A stretch of DNA of 64,000 nucleotides from JBCCTX01 sp965263105 (GCA_965263105.1 CBDHGL010000003.1:1-64000); one strand, 5' to 3'; shown: positions 8,151-17,071, counted from the first letter of the stretch. Translations and numbers: made by a program. The notes: generated by a model from the sequence alone, not told the origin.

Positions 8151-9116
8151 TTAATGGCTTAGCCTTCTGATTCCTTCTTCGAAGGAGATGGCATTTTGAT
8201 AGTTCAATTCCTTGCGTGCCTTGGCATCAGAGACGGAGAATTCTCTTGCCATGAGTCGAATCGCTAGAGGAGGTACCGGAGGGCGAGACTTGAGCCGGAG
8301 CACCTTCCACAGAAGGTCAAAGGTATTTGCCATAAAGGAGGCCACTCCCAGGGGAATTTCTTTTTCTCCGGGTTCCAAGCCATGGGCTTTGAATATGGCC
8401 GAGAAAGAAGTTCGCATACTTCTCCGATCTCCATCCGTGATGAAATAAGCTTCTCCCCCTTTCCCATGTTCCAAAGCCGAGAGAACTGCGGCCGATAAGT
8501 TATCAATATGAACCGTACTAAGAATTTGCCTGCTTCCCCCTATCCACAGCCATTTTCCTGCTTTAACCCGCTCGAATACCTCCTCCATATGCGGATTATT
8601 GGGTCCCCAGATGGCAGGGGGACGAAGAGCAAGGGTGGTAAACTCATTCCCGTTCGCTTCCAAAACGGCCTTTTCTGCCAGCGCCTTTGTTTTGGGATAT
8701 AAATCTCTGGGAAGTCCCTCCTGGGCTTGATCTTCCCTCAAGTCCACAATAGGGCTTCCAGGAACCACAGGGGCTGCACTGATATAAATAAATTTTTTAA
8801 CCCCGTTGGCTTGTGCCATTTTCAGGAGTTGCTTAGTCGCTTCTACATTGATTTGGTAGAACTTCTCCTTGTCGTAGTTGAAGTCCATATAGGCAGCAGA
8901 GTGGACCACGTAGCCACACAATTTTAACGCCTCTTTCGTATTATGGGATAAATTTGTGAGATCATCCATAATAGGAAGAGCCCCGACTTGGGAAACCTGA
9001 TCAGCAGCCTGAGAGGATCTTGCGAGTGCATAGACATTAATGCCTTGCTCTATCAGCTTGGGAATCATATGTTGGCCCACAAAGCCCGACCCTCCGGTAA
9101 AAAATAAATTTGTCAT
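8151..9116 (-). CDS. NAD-dependent epimerase/dehydratase, extended SDR family
   Basis: The ATG at 9116 is preferred to the GTG one codon earlier. The 321-residue protein has the extended short-chain dehydrogenase motif FTGGSGFVGQ for NAD(P) binding, then HSAAYMDF, KFIYISAAPV (catalytic Ser region) and YPKTKALAEK (YxxxK catalytic pair), then LRPPAIWGP. It resembles 3-beta-hydroxysteroid dehydrogenase/isomerase-like and dihydroflavonol reductase-like members. The C-terminal tail is a hydrophobic segment and a LNYQNAISFEEGI motif seen in sugar or steroid reductases. It is cytosolic. The substrate is unknown. Confidence 0.85.
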   Translation of the reverse strand: MTNLFFTGGSGFVGQHMIPKLIEQGINVYALARSSQAADQVSQVGALPIMDDLTNLSHNTKEALKLCGYVVHSAAYMDFNYDKEKFYQINVEATKQLLKMAQANGVKKFIYISAAPVVPGSPIVDLREDQAQEGLPRDLYPKTKALAEKAVLEANGNEFTTLALRPPAIWGPNNPHMEEVFERVKAGKWLWIGGSRQILSTVHIDNLSAAVLSALEHGKGGEAYFITDGDRRSMRTSFSAIFKAHGLEPGEKEIPLGVASFMANTFDLLWKVLRLKSRPPVPPLAIRLMAREFSVSDAKARKELNYQNAISFEEGIRRLSH

Positions 9117-9216
9117 CACAGATAAAATTGAATGGTATAGTGAGACAAATATATATTGTCCTTTTAGGGTGAATAAACTCGAGAAAGACTAAAAACAACC
9201 CCCAAAAGACAGAATA

Positions 9217-10179
9217 CTAGCCTTTGATTTGGCTTGGAGAGGTACCAAACTGCTTTTTGAACTGGGCGGAAAATTGAGAAATATTGCTGTATCCCAAACG
9301 ATAGCCTATTTCCCCGATGGTTCCTTCCTTATTTTTTAACAGTTCATGAGCTACGTTCAGTTTGATTCGGAGGTAGTATTGATAGATTGAGGTACCAAAC
9401 AAGGACTTAAAGTCTGTTTTGAGCTTTGTCGGACTCATATGGCTTTGTTGGGCTAATTCCTTAATACTAGGCGGAGATCCAAAAATATGTCTGTAAAGAA
9501 TGCTTTTTACCTGTAGGAGGGTTTCCACGTCTCGCATCTTTAGTCCAGATTTTTTGTCTTTCCACTCTTCTCCCAAGAATCGCTGAAGAATAAGTCCCAG
9601 AATTTCCAGTAGTTTTCCCTGCTTTGTAAAAAAGTTTTGATCAGTATGGGATTTGAGAAGTTGAGATAACTCCTCCGCCGTTTCATCTTCTATTTCTGCA
9701 TACCGGCAAAAAGGATCACTCACATGGACCTCCTCGATTAGCGAGCGTTTTAGAAATTCCTTCATAGTAGACTGGGGAATGGAAAAAAACAGGACTTCAT
9801 AAGGCACATCTATTTCATTTTTGCCAGTAGAGTTATTTCCAGGAGAATAAAATAAGACCCCTCTTTTACCCTCCCGGCTTAACCAATATTGAGTAGGTCC
9901 TATATCCTTATCCAATAATCCATCCGAAAGGTTAATATTCACCATGTACATGCCCTCTTGAACCGAGTTGTGGCTTTCCACTTCAATTTGTCGCTTTAAA
10001 CAGTACTGATAGTGATGCAACTGAATTTCAAATGGGAGGGAAAAAAATGCACAAGTCCCTGACCCCATACTCTCGGGTATCGTAAGCCGATTATCTATGG
10101 GCGCGACCCCTAGCTGGGCCGCCATTTGCGCTAATTGGGTGAGGGTTTCTTTTATGTGGATGGTGATCTTCATGTGCAT
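9217..10179 (-). CDS. AraC family transcriptional regulator
   Basis: The C-terminal third holds two helix-turn-helix motifs of the AraC/XylS type: PSIKELAQQSHMSPTKLKTD followed by FGTSIYQYYLRIKLNVA, then IGEIGYRLGYSNISQFSAQF and FGTSPSQ. The N-terminal 200 residues form a cupin-like ligand region with no recognisable specificity. Total length is 320, usual for the group. The start is either of two ATGs six bases apart. It probably controls a neighbouring operon, but no target site is evident. Confidence 0.9.
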   Translation of the reverse strand: MHMKITIHIKETLTQLAQMAAQLGVAPIDNRLTIPESMGSGTCAFFSLPFEIQLHHYQYCLKRQIEVESHNSVQEGMYMVNINLSDGLLDKDIGPTQYWLSREGKRGVLFYSPGNNSTGKNEIDVPYEVLFFSIPQSTMKEFLKRSLIEEVHVSDPFCRYAEIEDETAEELSQLLKSHTDQNFFTKQGKLLEILGLILQRFLGEEWKDKKSGLKMRDVETLLQVKSILYRHIFGSPPSIKELAQQSHMSPTKLKTDFKSLFGTSIYQYYLRIKLNVAHELLKNKEGTIGEIGYRLGYSNISQFSAQFKKQFGTSPSQIKG

Positions 10180-10216
10180 TTATCAGGCATTCCTATTCCC
10201 CTATATCCCATTTCTA

Positions 10217-10783
10217 TCAACTCAGCACTTGCTTCCTGGATTTTCCAATCATCCATCCAAATACAATCGTACAGACAATGAAAGTTCCCATAACGGCATA
10301 ATGGAGCCAGTAGGGTTCAGCCCCTTCAAAGTCCCCTTTTATGCGTGCCACATAGGTAATGACCATTACGAGGCTCACGTAGTAAAAGTAGACCAATTGG
10401 AGGGGTAGTTTTACTCTGTGTAAGAAAAAGGGAGCTGTAACAATCATGAGATAGGCCAGGGCTCCTCCAGCTAATTTGGGGGGTTCGAGGGGAATGGCGT
10501 TTAGGTAGACATTGGTAGCCAAAAAGCCAAAGTGTATGAGGTGAAGGACTGCAAAAAGGCTGATGAAGTTGAGTAGAGGCTTGTTATTTTTGACAGGTTG
10601 AGGAGAACCAGACGCGTATAGGAAAAATGTAATGAGGAAGATCAGTGCAGACAATCGACCTGAATAGCGTGCAGCCAAGCGAAAGGTCTCCGGTAGAGAA
10701 GGATTAATGGCGTAGGCGATTAGAAAAATACCGATTTCGGCTGCTACTCCCAGAAGGAGTAAGGTTCTTAACGAGTAGTTCAT
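10217..10783 (-). CDS. Hypothetical integral membrane protein
   Basis: The 188-residue frame has about six hydrophobic helices (for example LLLLGVAAEIGIFLIAY, LIFLITFFLY, LVYFYYVSLVMVITYVA). Histidines sit in or near helices (HLIHFGF, YWLHYAVMG), which loosely recalls small ferric-reductase-like or heme-binding membrane domains, but the match is not strong enough to name. It is 38 bp upstream (in transcription order) of the AraC regulator and could be cotranscribed with it. Confidence 0.6.
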   Translation of the reverse strand: MNYSLRTLLLLGVAAEIGIFLIAYAINPSLPETFRLAARYSGRLSALIFLITFFLYASGSPQPVKNNKPLLNFISLFAVLHLIHFGFLATNVYLNAIPLEPPKLAGGALAYLMIVTAPFFLHRVKLPLQLVYFYYVSLVMVITYVARIKGDFEGAEPYWLHYAVMGTFIVCTIVFGWMIGKSRKQVLS

Positions 10784-10843
10784 ATGAGTTAGACCTAGAG
10801 TGAAACTAGGGCTTTGGTCTTTGGCTATTAGCTAAGCTACCAA

Positions 10844-11206
10844 TTATTCTGTTCTGATCAATACGGCTCTTTGTACCGTGGTAATAGGATACGAATAGAC
10901 TTCCAACTCCATGTTTTCTCCTGTCCGGACCTTTTTGTCCATTGGGGTGAACAGGATTTCAAATTTCAGGCTATCCCCTTCAAAGGCTAGCCGAGAACTC
11001 AGTAAGTTGCTTCCTACCTCGAAGAAACTATACAAGGTATGCTTTGCATAACGGGAGCCAAGAACGATCCCGTTGTTTTCGCCCACTGCATACAGACCTT
11101 TTTCTTTGTCTATTTCTATCAAGGTGTAGTTCCGGGCCTGGTCGGCATATACCAAAGTGTAGGCATAGTGTCCCAGCGTATCGGTCGCCTTCAGGTGAAA
11201 TTCCAT
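10844..11206 (-). CDS. Hypothetical protein, beta-rich
   Basis: This 120-residue frame has an ATG start and alternating hydrophobic patterns typical of a beta sandwich or lipocalin-like fold (YAYTLVYADQARNYTLIEID, LKFEILFTPMD, YSYPITTVQRAVLIR). There is no signal peptide at this start. The frame upstream is closed by a TAA two bases before the ATG, in another frame, from a short ORF beginning MNPLPIYK. A larger gene that lost its 5' end is possible. No family is recognised. Confidence 0.5.
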   Translation of the reverse strand: MEFHLKATDTLGHYAYTLVYADQARNYTLIEIDKEKGLYAVGENNGIVLGSRYAKHTLYSFFEVGSNLLSSRLAFEGDSLKFEILFTPMDKKVRTGENMELEVYSYPITTVQRAVLIRTE

Positions 11207-11279
11207 GGTTACCTTCTGATCTTCTTGGGATTGGGAAATAGTACTTTATAGATAGGTAAAGGATTCATTTTAATCCCAA

Positions 11280-12560
11280 TTACCCAGCTTTAGGGAAGGT
11301 AAGTTTAAACGTGGTTCCAGCATCAGAGGTTTTTTCCACGGTGATTTGGCCTCTATGTTTTTCCATAACTTTTTTACATATGGACAGACCCAATCCAGAA
11401 CCAGTATATTCCGTTTCGGGATGAAAGCGCTTAAAAGGAGTAAACAAATTTTTTAAATGCCTTTTGGGTATCCCAATTCCATTGTCAGTAATATAAATAC
11501 AGGTGTGTGTGCTTCTTTCTTCTGCCTTTACCCAGATAAAGGGAGTATGGCCTTTCTCATTTTTTGGCTGAAACTTAATACCGTTGGAAACCAGATTTTG
11601 AAACAAAGTTTTTAATAGGTTCCTATCTCCTTTTAAAATGGGTAATTGCTCAACTTTCATTTCGAATCTTTCCAACTGCAAAAAGGCCTTGATGGAGCTT
11701 AATAGTTCATTTAAATCAACCTGGTCAAAATTATTCGCTGTAGAGTCTAATCGATGATACATAAGCATATCCTCGATCAAATCTTGCATGGAGGAAGACG
11801 ACTCCTCGATATAGCGAAAGTACTGGTCTATTTTGGCTTCTGGAGGACTGATTTTCTCTCGGATTAATTTGGTAAAGGAATTGATGGTAAGTAATGGGGC
11901 TTTCAGGTCATGGCTCATGATGTAGGAAAAATTGAGGAGCTCTTCATTTTTCTGACTTAGTATATGGTAATGGGTGGATTGCTCTTGGAAGCGCTTTCTC
12001 AACTCTCCATTTAAGCCAGAAATTTTGTGGTCTTGAAATTCTATGAAGGAAGAAATGAACAAGGGGATAAATGAAAGGGTAAGGATTTGGACGATCTTGA
12101 TGATGTTTTCAGAATACTCATACGTAAGGAAAATTCCAGGAACAAAAAAGATAGCTAGGCAAAAAATGAGGTAAAGTAAGCGAAACCTGAATCCCCGAAT
12201 GAGCATGATGTAAATACTTACGAACGCCAGAAGGAACCAAGAGGCACTTATATAGGGATAGAATGAGCCGAATACAATGATGGAAAATAAAATGGGGATG
12301 CACAATGCTGAGCACATAAGCGATAGGGCATTCCTTTTGGCAAGGAATAGAAGAACAGACAAACTATATATGGCAATCTCTAGGAGGTTGATTCTCACCG
12401 CTAAGGCAGAATAATCGTAATACCTAAAAAAGGTTACTATGATATTTTGAACTAATAGGAATAGAACAATAGTTAAATGTAAGCGTGTGCTTAGCTCACA
12501 AAGCGATTTTGCCTCGTAAAAGAATCTTTTTACGGATTGGATAATTTGCGTGGTCCTCAT
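11280..12560 (-). CDS. Membrane histidine kinase (HisKA + HATPase_c)
   Basis: The N-terminal 175 residues contain about six membrane helices without an extended extracytoplasmic domain. A coiled-coil linker follows, then the HisKA box NFSYIMSHDLKAPL with phosphoacceptor His217, the N box LFQNLVSNGIKF, the G1 motif ITDNGIGIP, and the G2 motif GSGLGLSICKKVMEKH. The catalytic set is complete in 426 residues. No response regulator gene is adjacent, so it is an orphan in this window. The signal would be sensed within the membrane. Confidence 0.92.
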   Translation of the reverse strand: MRTTQIIQSVKRFFYEAKSLCELSTRLHLTIVLFLLVQNIIVTFFRYYDYSALAVRINLLEIAIYSLSVLLFLAKRNALSLMCSALCIPILFSIIVFGSFYPYISASWFLLAFVSIYIMLIRGFRFRLLYLIFCLAIFFVPGIFLTYEYSENIIKIVQILTLSFIPLFISSFIEFQDHKISGLNGELRKRFQEQSTHYHILSQKNEELLNFSYIMSHDLKAPLLTINSFTKLIREKISPPEAKIDQYFRYIEESSSSMQDLIEDMLMYHRLDSTANNFDQVDLNELLSSIKAFLQLERFEMKVEQLPILKGDRNLLKTLFQNLVSNGIKFQPKNEKGHTPFIWVKAEERSTHTCIYITDNGIGIPKRHLKNLFTPFKRFHPETEYTGSGLGLSICKKVMEKHRGQITVEKTSDAGTTFKLTFPKAG

Positions 12561-12844
12561 CTAATTCCCAATAAATAACACTTGGAAACCTGGAAAGCAT
12601 ATCTTCCATTCAAAGGTTTAGCAACAAAAAAATCATAAAATGGCTTTTCCAGGAAATCCCCCAAAAACTACTAAGGCTTCTTATCGTGGTTTCATAAAGA
12701 AGAAAATGTAATATTTCTTCAGGTAGTGAATTTATTCAATTTTTTTTTATTCACAAAATGAATGATCTGCGACACCTTACTGGAGGTATAAAATTTAAAG
12801 AAAGAAATTGGCTATAAACCTAAAATATCCCCTTTCTGTTATTC

Positions 12845-13276
12845 CTATTCTTTCTCACATTCCGCTTTTAGGGCTTGATTCATCTGTTCAAATCCCTTCT
12901 TTGTCTTTTCCAACATTTTAGTCATTAGTGGAACTAGAAACCCGGAAAAATTCTCCCCATGAAGGAAGTGGGTTTCGCCATTTCCTTTGTCAATGAGCTT
13001 GAAGTAATGTTCCCCAGTAAAGATGCCATCGATCCAGAGCTTCCCTCGCCAGCGAAACTCTTTCTGAGGGTCAAAGGTGAGTAAGGTAGGCTTGACAGTC
13101 ATCCCACTCCCTTCTTCAATCTGAATGAGAACCGTCAAGGTTTCTCCCACCTCCTTTTTTCCGGAGATAGACTTGAGTAAGGGGTTCCAATCGCCCTGCT
13201 TTTCGAAATCCGTAAGGACTTCCCAGACCCTTGCAGGGCTGGCCTGGATGTGAATATCTGTTTCGATCTGTTTCAT
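12845..13276 (-). CDS. SRPBCC family protein (START/polyketide-cyclase-like)
   Basis: The 143-residue protein shows the SRPBCC fold pattern: IQASPARVWEVLTDFEKQGDWNPLLKSI at the N-terminus, a middle FRWRGKLWIDGIFTGEHYF, and a C-terminal amphipathic helix (MLEKTKKGFEQMNQALKAE). Members bind hydrophobic ligands in a deep cavity; the family includes polyketide cyclases and Aha1 activators. No catalytic function can be assigned. It is cytosolic and lies downstream of a small membrane-protein operon on the same strand. Confidence 0.85.
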   Translation of the reverse strand: MKQIETDIHIQASPARVWEVLTDFEKQGDWNPLLKSISGKKEVGETLTVLIQIEEGSGMTVKPTLLTFDPQKEFRWRGKLWIDGIFTGEHYFKLIDKGNGETHFLHGENFSGFLVPLMTKMLEKTKKGFEQMNQALKAECEKE

Positions 13277-13433
13277 GTAGGGGGTATCTGTATTTTGAGG
13301 AGGTAACTTACAAAATATGGGAAAACATAGTTGGCTTAACTGAATTTACCCTTTCTAAAGACAGAGATGTCCCCTTTTCGTTGGAACATATGATAATCCT
13401 AATGCTTTTTCATCCCGAGTTTAAGCTTCTCTC

Positions 13434-13805
13434 TCAAGAAAATAGGCTTCTCCAGGGAATGACAAAGGGCAAAACCAACACCCAAATGAGGAAGAAAAAG
13501 GCCATTCTTTTCGGATAGGGAGTGCCCTCAAGGATGGCAGGTGTGGCGGCAAAGATCAACCAGATGGATTTATAGATTAACTGAAAAACCAAAATCAAAC
13601 TCATCTTCTCTGGGTAAAAAAGGCCGATAAGGGATAAGAGAAAAATTTCGCCCCAAAGGGCCCCTACTAAGCGAATGGCTTCCGAGTACATAAACCCATT
13701 GGTGAAAACAGTGGCGATAGCTGTTTTGGGAAAAAAGAGACTCATGATGCCTACCCACCCAGCTACCAGTATATTTGCTGCAAACATAAGTCTCATAGCC
13801 ATCAT
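13434..13805 (-). CDS. Small membrane protein, DoxX-like in appearance
   Basis: The 123-residue frame has four hydrophobic helices (MFAANILVAGWVGIMSLFF, AIRLVGALWGEIFLLSLIGLFY, LIYKSIWLIFAATPAIL, FFLIWVLVLPFVIPW). This resembles small four-helix DoxX/DUF4345-type proteins, but I cannot place it firmly. Its ATG overlaps the stop of the truncated Crp-like frame as ATGA, so the two are translationally coupled. Confidence 0.65.
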   Translation of the reverse strand: MMAMRLMFAANILVAGWVGIMSLFFPKTAIATVFTNGFMYSEAIRLVGALWGEIFLLSLIGLFYPEKMSLILVFQLIYKSIWLIFAATPAILEGTPYPKRMAFFFLIWVLVLPFVIPWRSLFS

Positions 13806-14173
13806 GATTCCGCCATTTCTTTGATGTTTTGAAGTACTTCAGGGAGCATCTCGCGAAATTTACTTCCAAAGGCTTTGGCAAATTCTAGCACTTCGATATT
13901 ATCCGTGGAGGGAATCTCATCGGTAAAACTCCGCTGAGAAGTGAAACAATAAGGAGCTGCTGTAAAAAATTTCGTAACCTCCTCCCCATCTCTGTTGATG
14001 GAAAAGCGCAGAAACCCCGTCTCTAAAAAATATAACTTCCTACATATTTGGCCTTCATAGAGAATAAGTGCTCCAAGGGGATATGCTTGCCTCGCCAGGC
14101 AATTTTCCACCTCTTCCCAATCTTGGGAGGAGAAACTGGCGTAGCTCAAGAGGTATTTTTGAAAGGGGTGCAT
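13802..14173 (-). pseudogene. Crp/Fnr-type regulator, truncated and joined to a foreign C-terminus
   Basis: Residues 1-98 match the cyclic-nucleotide-binding half of Bacteroidota Crp-family regulators (HPFQKYLLSYASFSSQDWEE, ILYEGQICRKLYFLETGFLR, VTKFFTAAPYCFTSQRSF). These normally run to about 190 residues, with the rest of the beta roll, the dimer helix and a winged HTH. Here the sequence switches after IEVLE to FAKAFGSKFREMLPEVLQNI and ends at residue 123 with no HTH. The tail reads like the C-terminal helix of another protein and keeps ATGA coupling to the next gene. An in-frame deletion that fused two neighbouring genes would explain it. As it stands it cannot bind DNA. Confidence 0.65.
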
Positions 14174-14203
14174 GTTCTACTAACTAAGGGGCTCCGCATA
14201 GTG

Positions 14204-14821
14204 TTATTCGCTCATATATTCATAGGATTTTTTGTCTTTTATGAGGTAAAGAGCAATAGATACATTAAACATCCAGGGCAACCAGGCAGATAGTTGATAT
14301 ATTGGCATAAAGTCGAAAGCGGGTAAAAAGGCAAATAAAAGAAGCGTACGCTGGGTAATGGCTGCAAAGGTAAGGGCATAATTGATGAGCATCCCTTTTT
14401 GGTGTTGACGAATATTTCTCTTTCTAATATTGAGAAGGGCGTATACCAGGCTGCCCAGCCACAAAAGTGCGAGTAGGGAAAAGCCTATTCTCGTAATCAT
14501 GCCCCCCATAGCGTGCTGAGCAATGTTCAAGCCTGTAAGTGCTGATGAGGCGACAGCTAGTGTATACATATATCCTAAGGTTCTATGGAGTCTGGGCCGC
14601 TTCCGCACCATCGCGGGAATCAATTGGAAGGGGCCGATAAAAATGGCGGCTATCCCCATCAGGATATGTGCCCGCAAGGAAGTCCTATACCAATGGATAT
14701 CCTGGAGTACTTTCCCTTTTAGAATGCCGCTATCTTCTCCTATAAGGTAGTGGAAACTCATCAGGAGCATGCTGATTGCCCCTACAATAAAGAAGGCTGT
14801 GCCTAAGTGTCTTATTTTCAT
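14204..14821 (-). CDS. DUF2306 family membrane protein
   Basis: From the ATG at 14821 the protein has 205 residues and about six to seven membrane helices. It carries the DUF2306 pattern: an early RAHILMGIAAIFIGPFQLIP, then RPRLHRTLGYMYTLAV, then RKRNIRQHQKGMLINYALTFAAITQR. The conserved His residues in RAH, LHR and QHQ suggest cofactor or metal binding, but the role of the family is not established. It lies 30 bp upstream of the truncated Crp frame on the same strand and probably shares its transcript. Confidence 0.82.
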   Translation of the reverse strand: MKIRHLGTAFFIVGAISMLLMSFHYLIGEDSGILKGKVLQDIHWYRTSLRAHILMGIAAIFIGPFQLIPAMVRKRPRLHRTLGYMYTLAVASSALTGLNIAQHAMGGMITRIGFSLLALLWLGSLVYALLNIRKRNIRQHQKGMLINYALTFAAITQRTLLLFAFLPAFDFMPIYQLSAWLPWMFNVSIALYLIKDKKSYEYMSE

Positions 14822-14933
14822 GAAGGCCAAGTTCTCACGCTTGGAAAAGAAAATCAGAGAAATGTGCTGATTGACAAAGGAGAGGTGCGGCTAGCAAAGC
14901 CTTGTTGTAGACGACAAGGCATGGGGAGCAGCA

Positions 14934-15782
14934 TCAAGGGGACAGCTCATTTAGCACCCTCCTGATGGGAGCTATATACTTCCTCGACACGGGCACGAAG
15001 CCTTCTTGTCCCTCAAACCATAATTTGAGCCCTTGGGCATTGCCGGTGACCTGAGATACCTGTTTCAAATTCACAAAATAGGACCGGTGACATCTTAACA
15101 AGTGCTCTGCCCCAACTTGCTCATCCAACTTGTTGAGGCTTATCCTATATATGTGGGGTTTATTAGCCTTTCGATAAATTTCGAGGTAGTTGCCATCGGC
15201 CTTGGCATAAAGGAAATCTTGGTCGCTGAGTCCAAAGCTTTCCTCCTTCAGGTTTGTTTGAATCAGAAAAGTATACTCCGGCTCTTCGGGATTTCTCTGA
15301 AGCCTAGGATTCAACTGGGTAGCATTTTTGACCATTTGGGCATAGTGCCAATTGAATACAAGCAGGACATATATACTAATGGGAATTATGCCAAGGACGA
15401 TCGTTCGGGAGGTGATCCAGAGGTAGTTGTTCCAATTGAAGCGTAATGAATTGAGGTAGTTTATATACAGGCCATTGAGGGTAGCAATCAGGAGTAAAAG
15501 AAGGAGATAAAAGCAGATTTGACGCCATACGGTCCAGGTTCTTTCTAGATAGATAGTAGGCCACAGGAGAGGAAGCAGGCAATGGAAAAAAAAGAAGACG
15601 CCAAACGTAATTACCCCAAAAAGCAGCGTCTCCCCAGGACTATAGGCTAAGGTATTGAGGTCAAATGGTTGGAAGAAAAGGAGAAACAGACCGATGAATA
15701 GGCCAATTCCTATAGAAACAAAAAAACCCGGCAGACCAGAACTCGGGGGAGGATAGCTTTGTTTAAGGATCTTCCCAATCAT
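14934..15782 (-). CDS. Membrane-anchored LytTR transcriptional regulator
   Basis: The 282-residue protein has four N-terminal hydrophobic helices (about residues 18-155) and a C-terminal LytTR DNA-binding domain (about 185-278: DFLYAKADGNYLEIY, LLRCHRSYFVNLKQV, GFVPVSRKYI). It has no receiver domain, so it would be a one-component membrane-bound regulator, a known arrangement in Bacteroidota. Its ATG overlaps the stop of the upstream cyclase remnant as ATGA, and that gene overlaps the ankyrin gene in the same way, so the three are translationally coupled. Confidence 0.88.
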   Translation of the reverse strand: MIGKILKQSYPPPSSGLPGFFVSIGIGLFIGLFLLFFQPFDLNTLAYSPGETLLFGVITFGVFFFFHCLLPLLWPTIYLERTWTVWRQICFYLLLLLLIATLNGLYINYLNSLRFNWNNYLWITSRTIVLGIIPISIYVLLVFNWHYAQMVKNATQLNPRLQRNPEEPEYTFLIQTNLKEESFGLSDQDFLYAKADGNYLEIYRKANKPHIYRISLNKLDEQVGAEHLLRCHRSYFVNLKQVSQVTGNAQGLKLWFEGQEGFVPVSRKYIAPIRRVLNELSP

Positions 15783-16213
15783 ACGCCTTCTTCCATCATT
15801 GCCACCACTCGGGCAGGGGCCGCAGAAGCTCCCACGATCTTTAAGGGAAATAAGGCCACCTTAAAGCCAGAATGGGGAAGAGCATCCAGATTGACCAATT
15901 GCTCGATAATGACCAAGCCTTCTCCATAGCACCATTCCAGGGGCACCTCGTCAATGGTTTTGGCCTTCTGGCCATTTGTCGTTGGAGAGTAATGCCAGGG
16001 CGCATCGATGTGAGTAGTCGCATGTACACCCATTTTCTTGATGCTATCATCCGCCCAGCCTTCAAAGCCTTTGGGGAAGAGTTTAAAAGGTAATCCCAAA
16101 AAACGCAGCAACCATTTGGCCTTGCGATGGGGCTTATGCTGGATTTTTACCTTCATAAACCAGGGGTCTTCCTTGTTGTATTGGATGGGTTTGGATAGGT
16201 CAATAATTTTCAT
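15779..16213 (-). pseudogene. Cyclase family (KynB-like) protein with the middle deleted in frame
   Basis: Residues 1-105 match the N-terminus of cyclase-family metal hydrolases: IDLSKPIQYNKEDPWFM, then the metal motif MGVHATTHIDAPWHY. Intact members run to about 260 residues, with a long middle containing the catalytic region and a second set of ligands. Here the frame jumps from CYGEGLVI straight to IEQLVNLDALPHSGFKVA, which reads like the family's extreme C-terminus, giving 144 residues. About 100-120 residues seem to be missing, yet the frame and the coupling to both neighbours are kept. It is probably inactive. Confidence 0.65.
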
Positions 16214-16683
16214 GAGAATAATTCTATGATCGAGGCCTCTTGTCTAGCAAGGGCAAAATCTAAGGGGCTTTGACCTGCATTATTGGCTAATGCCTTATTT
16301 GCTCCAATGGAAAGAAGATACGCAATAAGCTCCAGTCGTTCTTCTCCATCGGAGATTAAGGTATGGAGAGGTGTATTGCCCCGTATATCTGTGAGGTTGA
16401 TATCAGCTCCTCCTTTTACCAGCAACTCCGCATTTTCCACATAGCAAGCCAAATGTAAGGGACTGATTCCTTCGTCATTTTGAGCATTTACATCCGCCCC
16501 GAGGGTAATCAAGTATGCTACAATAGCGAATTGTTCTTCGCTCATGGCATTGTGTAAGGCGGTAAACCCATATTTATCCTTAGCATGTATGAAGGCCTTA
16601 TCCTCCTTAAGCATCTCTTTTACCTTTTCAAAGTCCCCATAGATTACGGCATCAGAAAATTCGAGTATTTGTGTTTCATCCAT
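16210..16683 (-). CDS. Ankyrin repeat protein
   Basis: The 157-residue protein contains about four ankyrin repeats with the usual GxTALHxA and LLxxGADxN signatures (KYGFTALHNAMSEEQFAIVA, DEGISPLHLACY, IRGNTPLHTLI, NAGQSPLDFALAR). There is no signal peptide, so it is cytosolic. Repeats of this kind mediate protein-protein contact. The ATGA overlap with the cyclase remnant, and through it with the LytTR regulator, suggests these products were once made in fixed proportion. The partner is unknown. Confidence 0.9.
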   Translation of the reverse strand: MDETQILEFSDAVIYGDFEKVKEMLKEDKAFIHAKDKYGFTALHNAMSEEQFAIVAYLITLGADVNAQNDEGISPLHLACYVENAELLVKGGADINLTDIRGNTPLHTLISDGEERLELIAYLLSIGANKALANNAGQSPLDFALARQEASIIELFS

Positions 16684-16789
16684 TATAAATGCCCTATTAG
16701 TATAGCATACATATCTTTTGCTAAAGATACATCGATAAGCTCACTCTTCAAGAAAGCGCAAATAGGCTTCTGGATTGTTGAGAAAGGAC

Positions 16790-17071
16790 TTAATCCTTTT
16801 TCAGGCTATCTATGGGATTGCTAGTTGCCAAGCTCCAAGATTGGGCGATGAGCAAAAGGAGTAACATTCCAATCAAACTACTATACGCTAAAAGAAAAAT
16901 GAGCGGAGAAAGCGAAATGCGGTAGCTGAAATCGCTCAGCCAATTAGTGGCAAAAAACCAGGCAAGTGGTAGAGCCAGTATGCCAGAAAGGACCAGTACC
17001 TTCAACAGGGTGGAACTTTGAACATAGAAAATCCGGGCCATAGAGGCCCCCAGAATTTTTCGGAATCCTAT
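16790..17071 (-). pseudogene. FtsX/MacB-like ABC permease, C-terminal remnant
   Basis: The frame is open from 17071 (after a TAA) and reads IGFRKILGASMARIFYVQSS, then a hydrophobic stretch (LVLSGILALPLAWFFATNWL), SDFSYRISLSPLIFLLA, and SNPIDSLKKD at the end. This is the last periplasmic-to-membrane part of Bacteroidota FtsX-type permeases, which normally have about 800 residues and end in a (N/D)P(V/I)xSL motif. Everything before the penultimate helix is missing, and the next gene starts within 20 bp. It is a 3' scar of a deleted permease gene. Confidence 0.75.

Noticed and set aside
16790..17041. A functional 83-residue membrane protein
   Set aside because: The frame extends upstream with IGFRKILGAS, which belongs to an FtsX-type permease, so the ATG is internal to a remnant.
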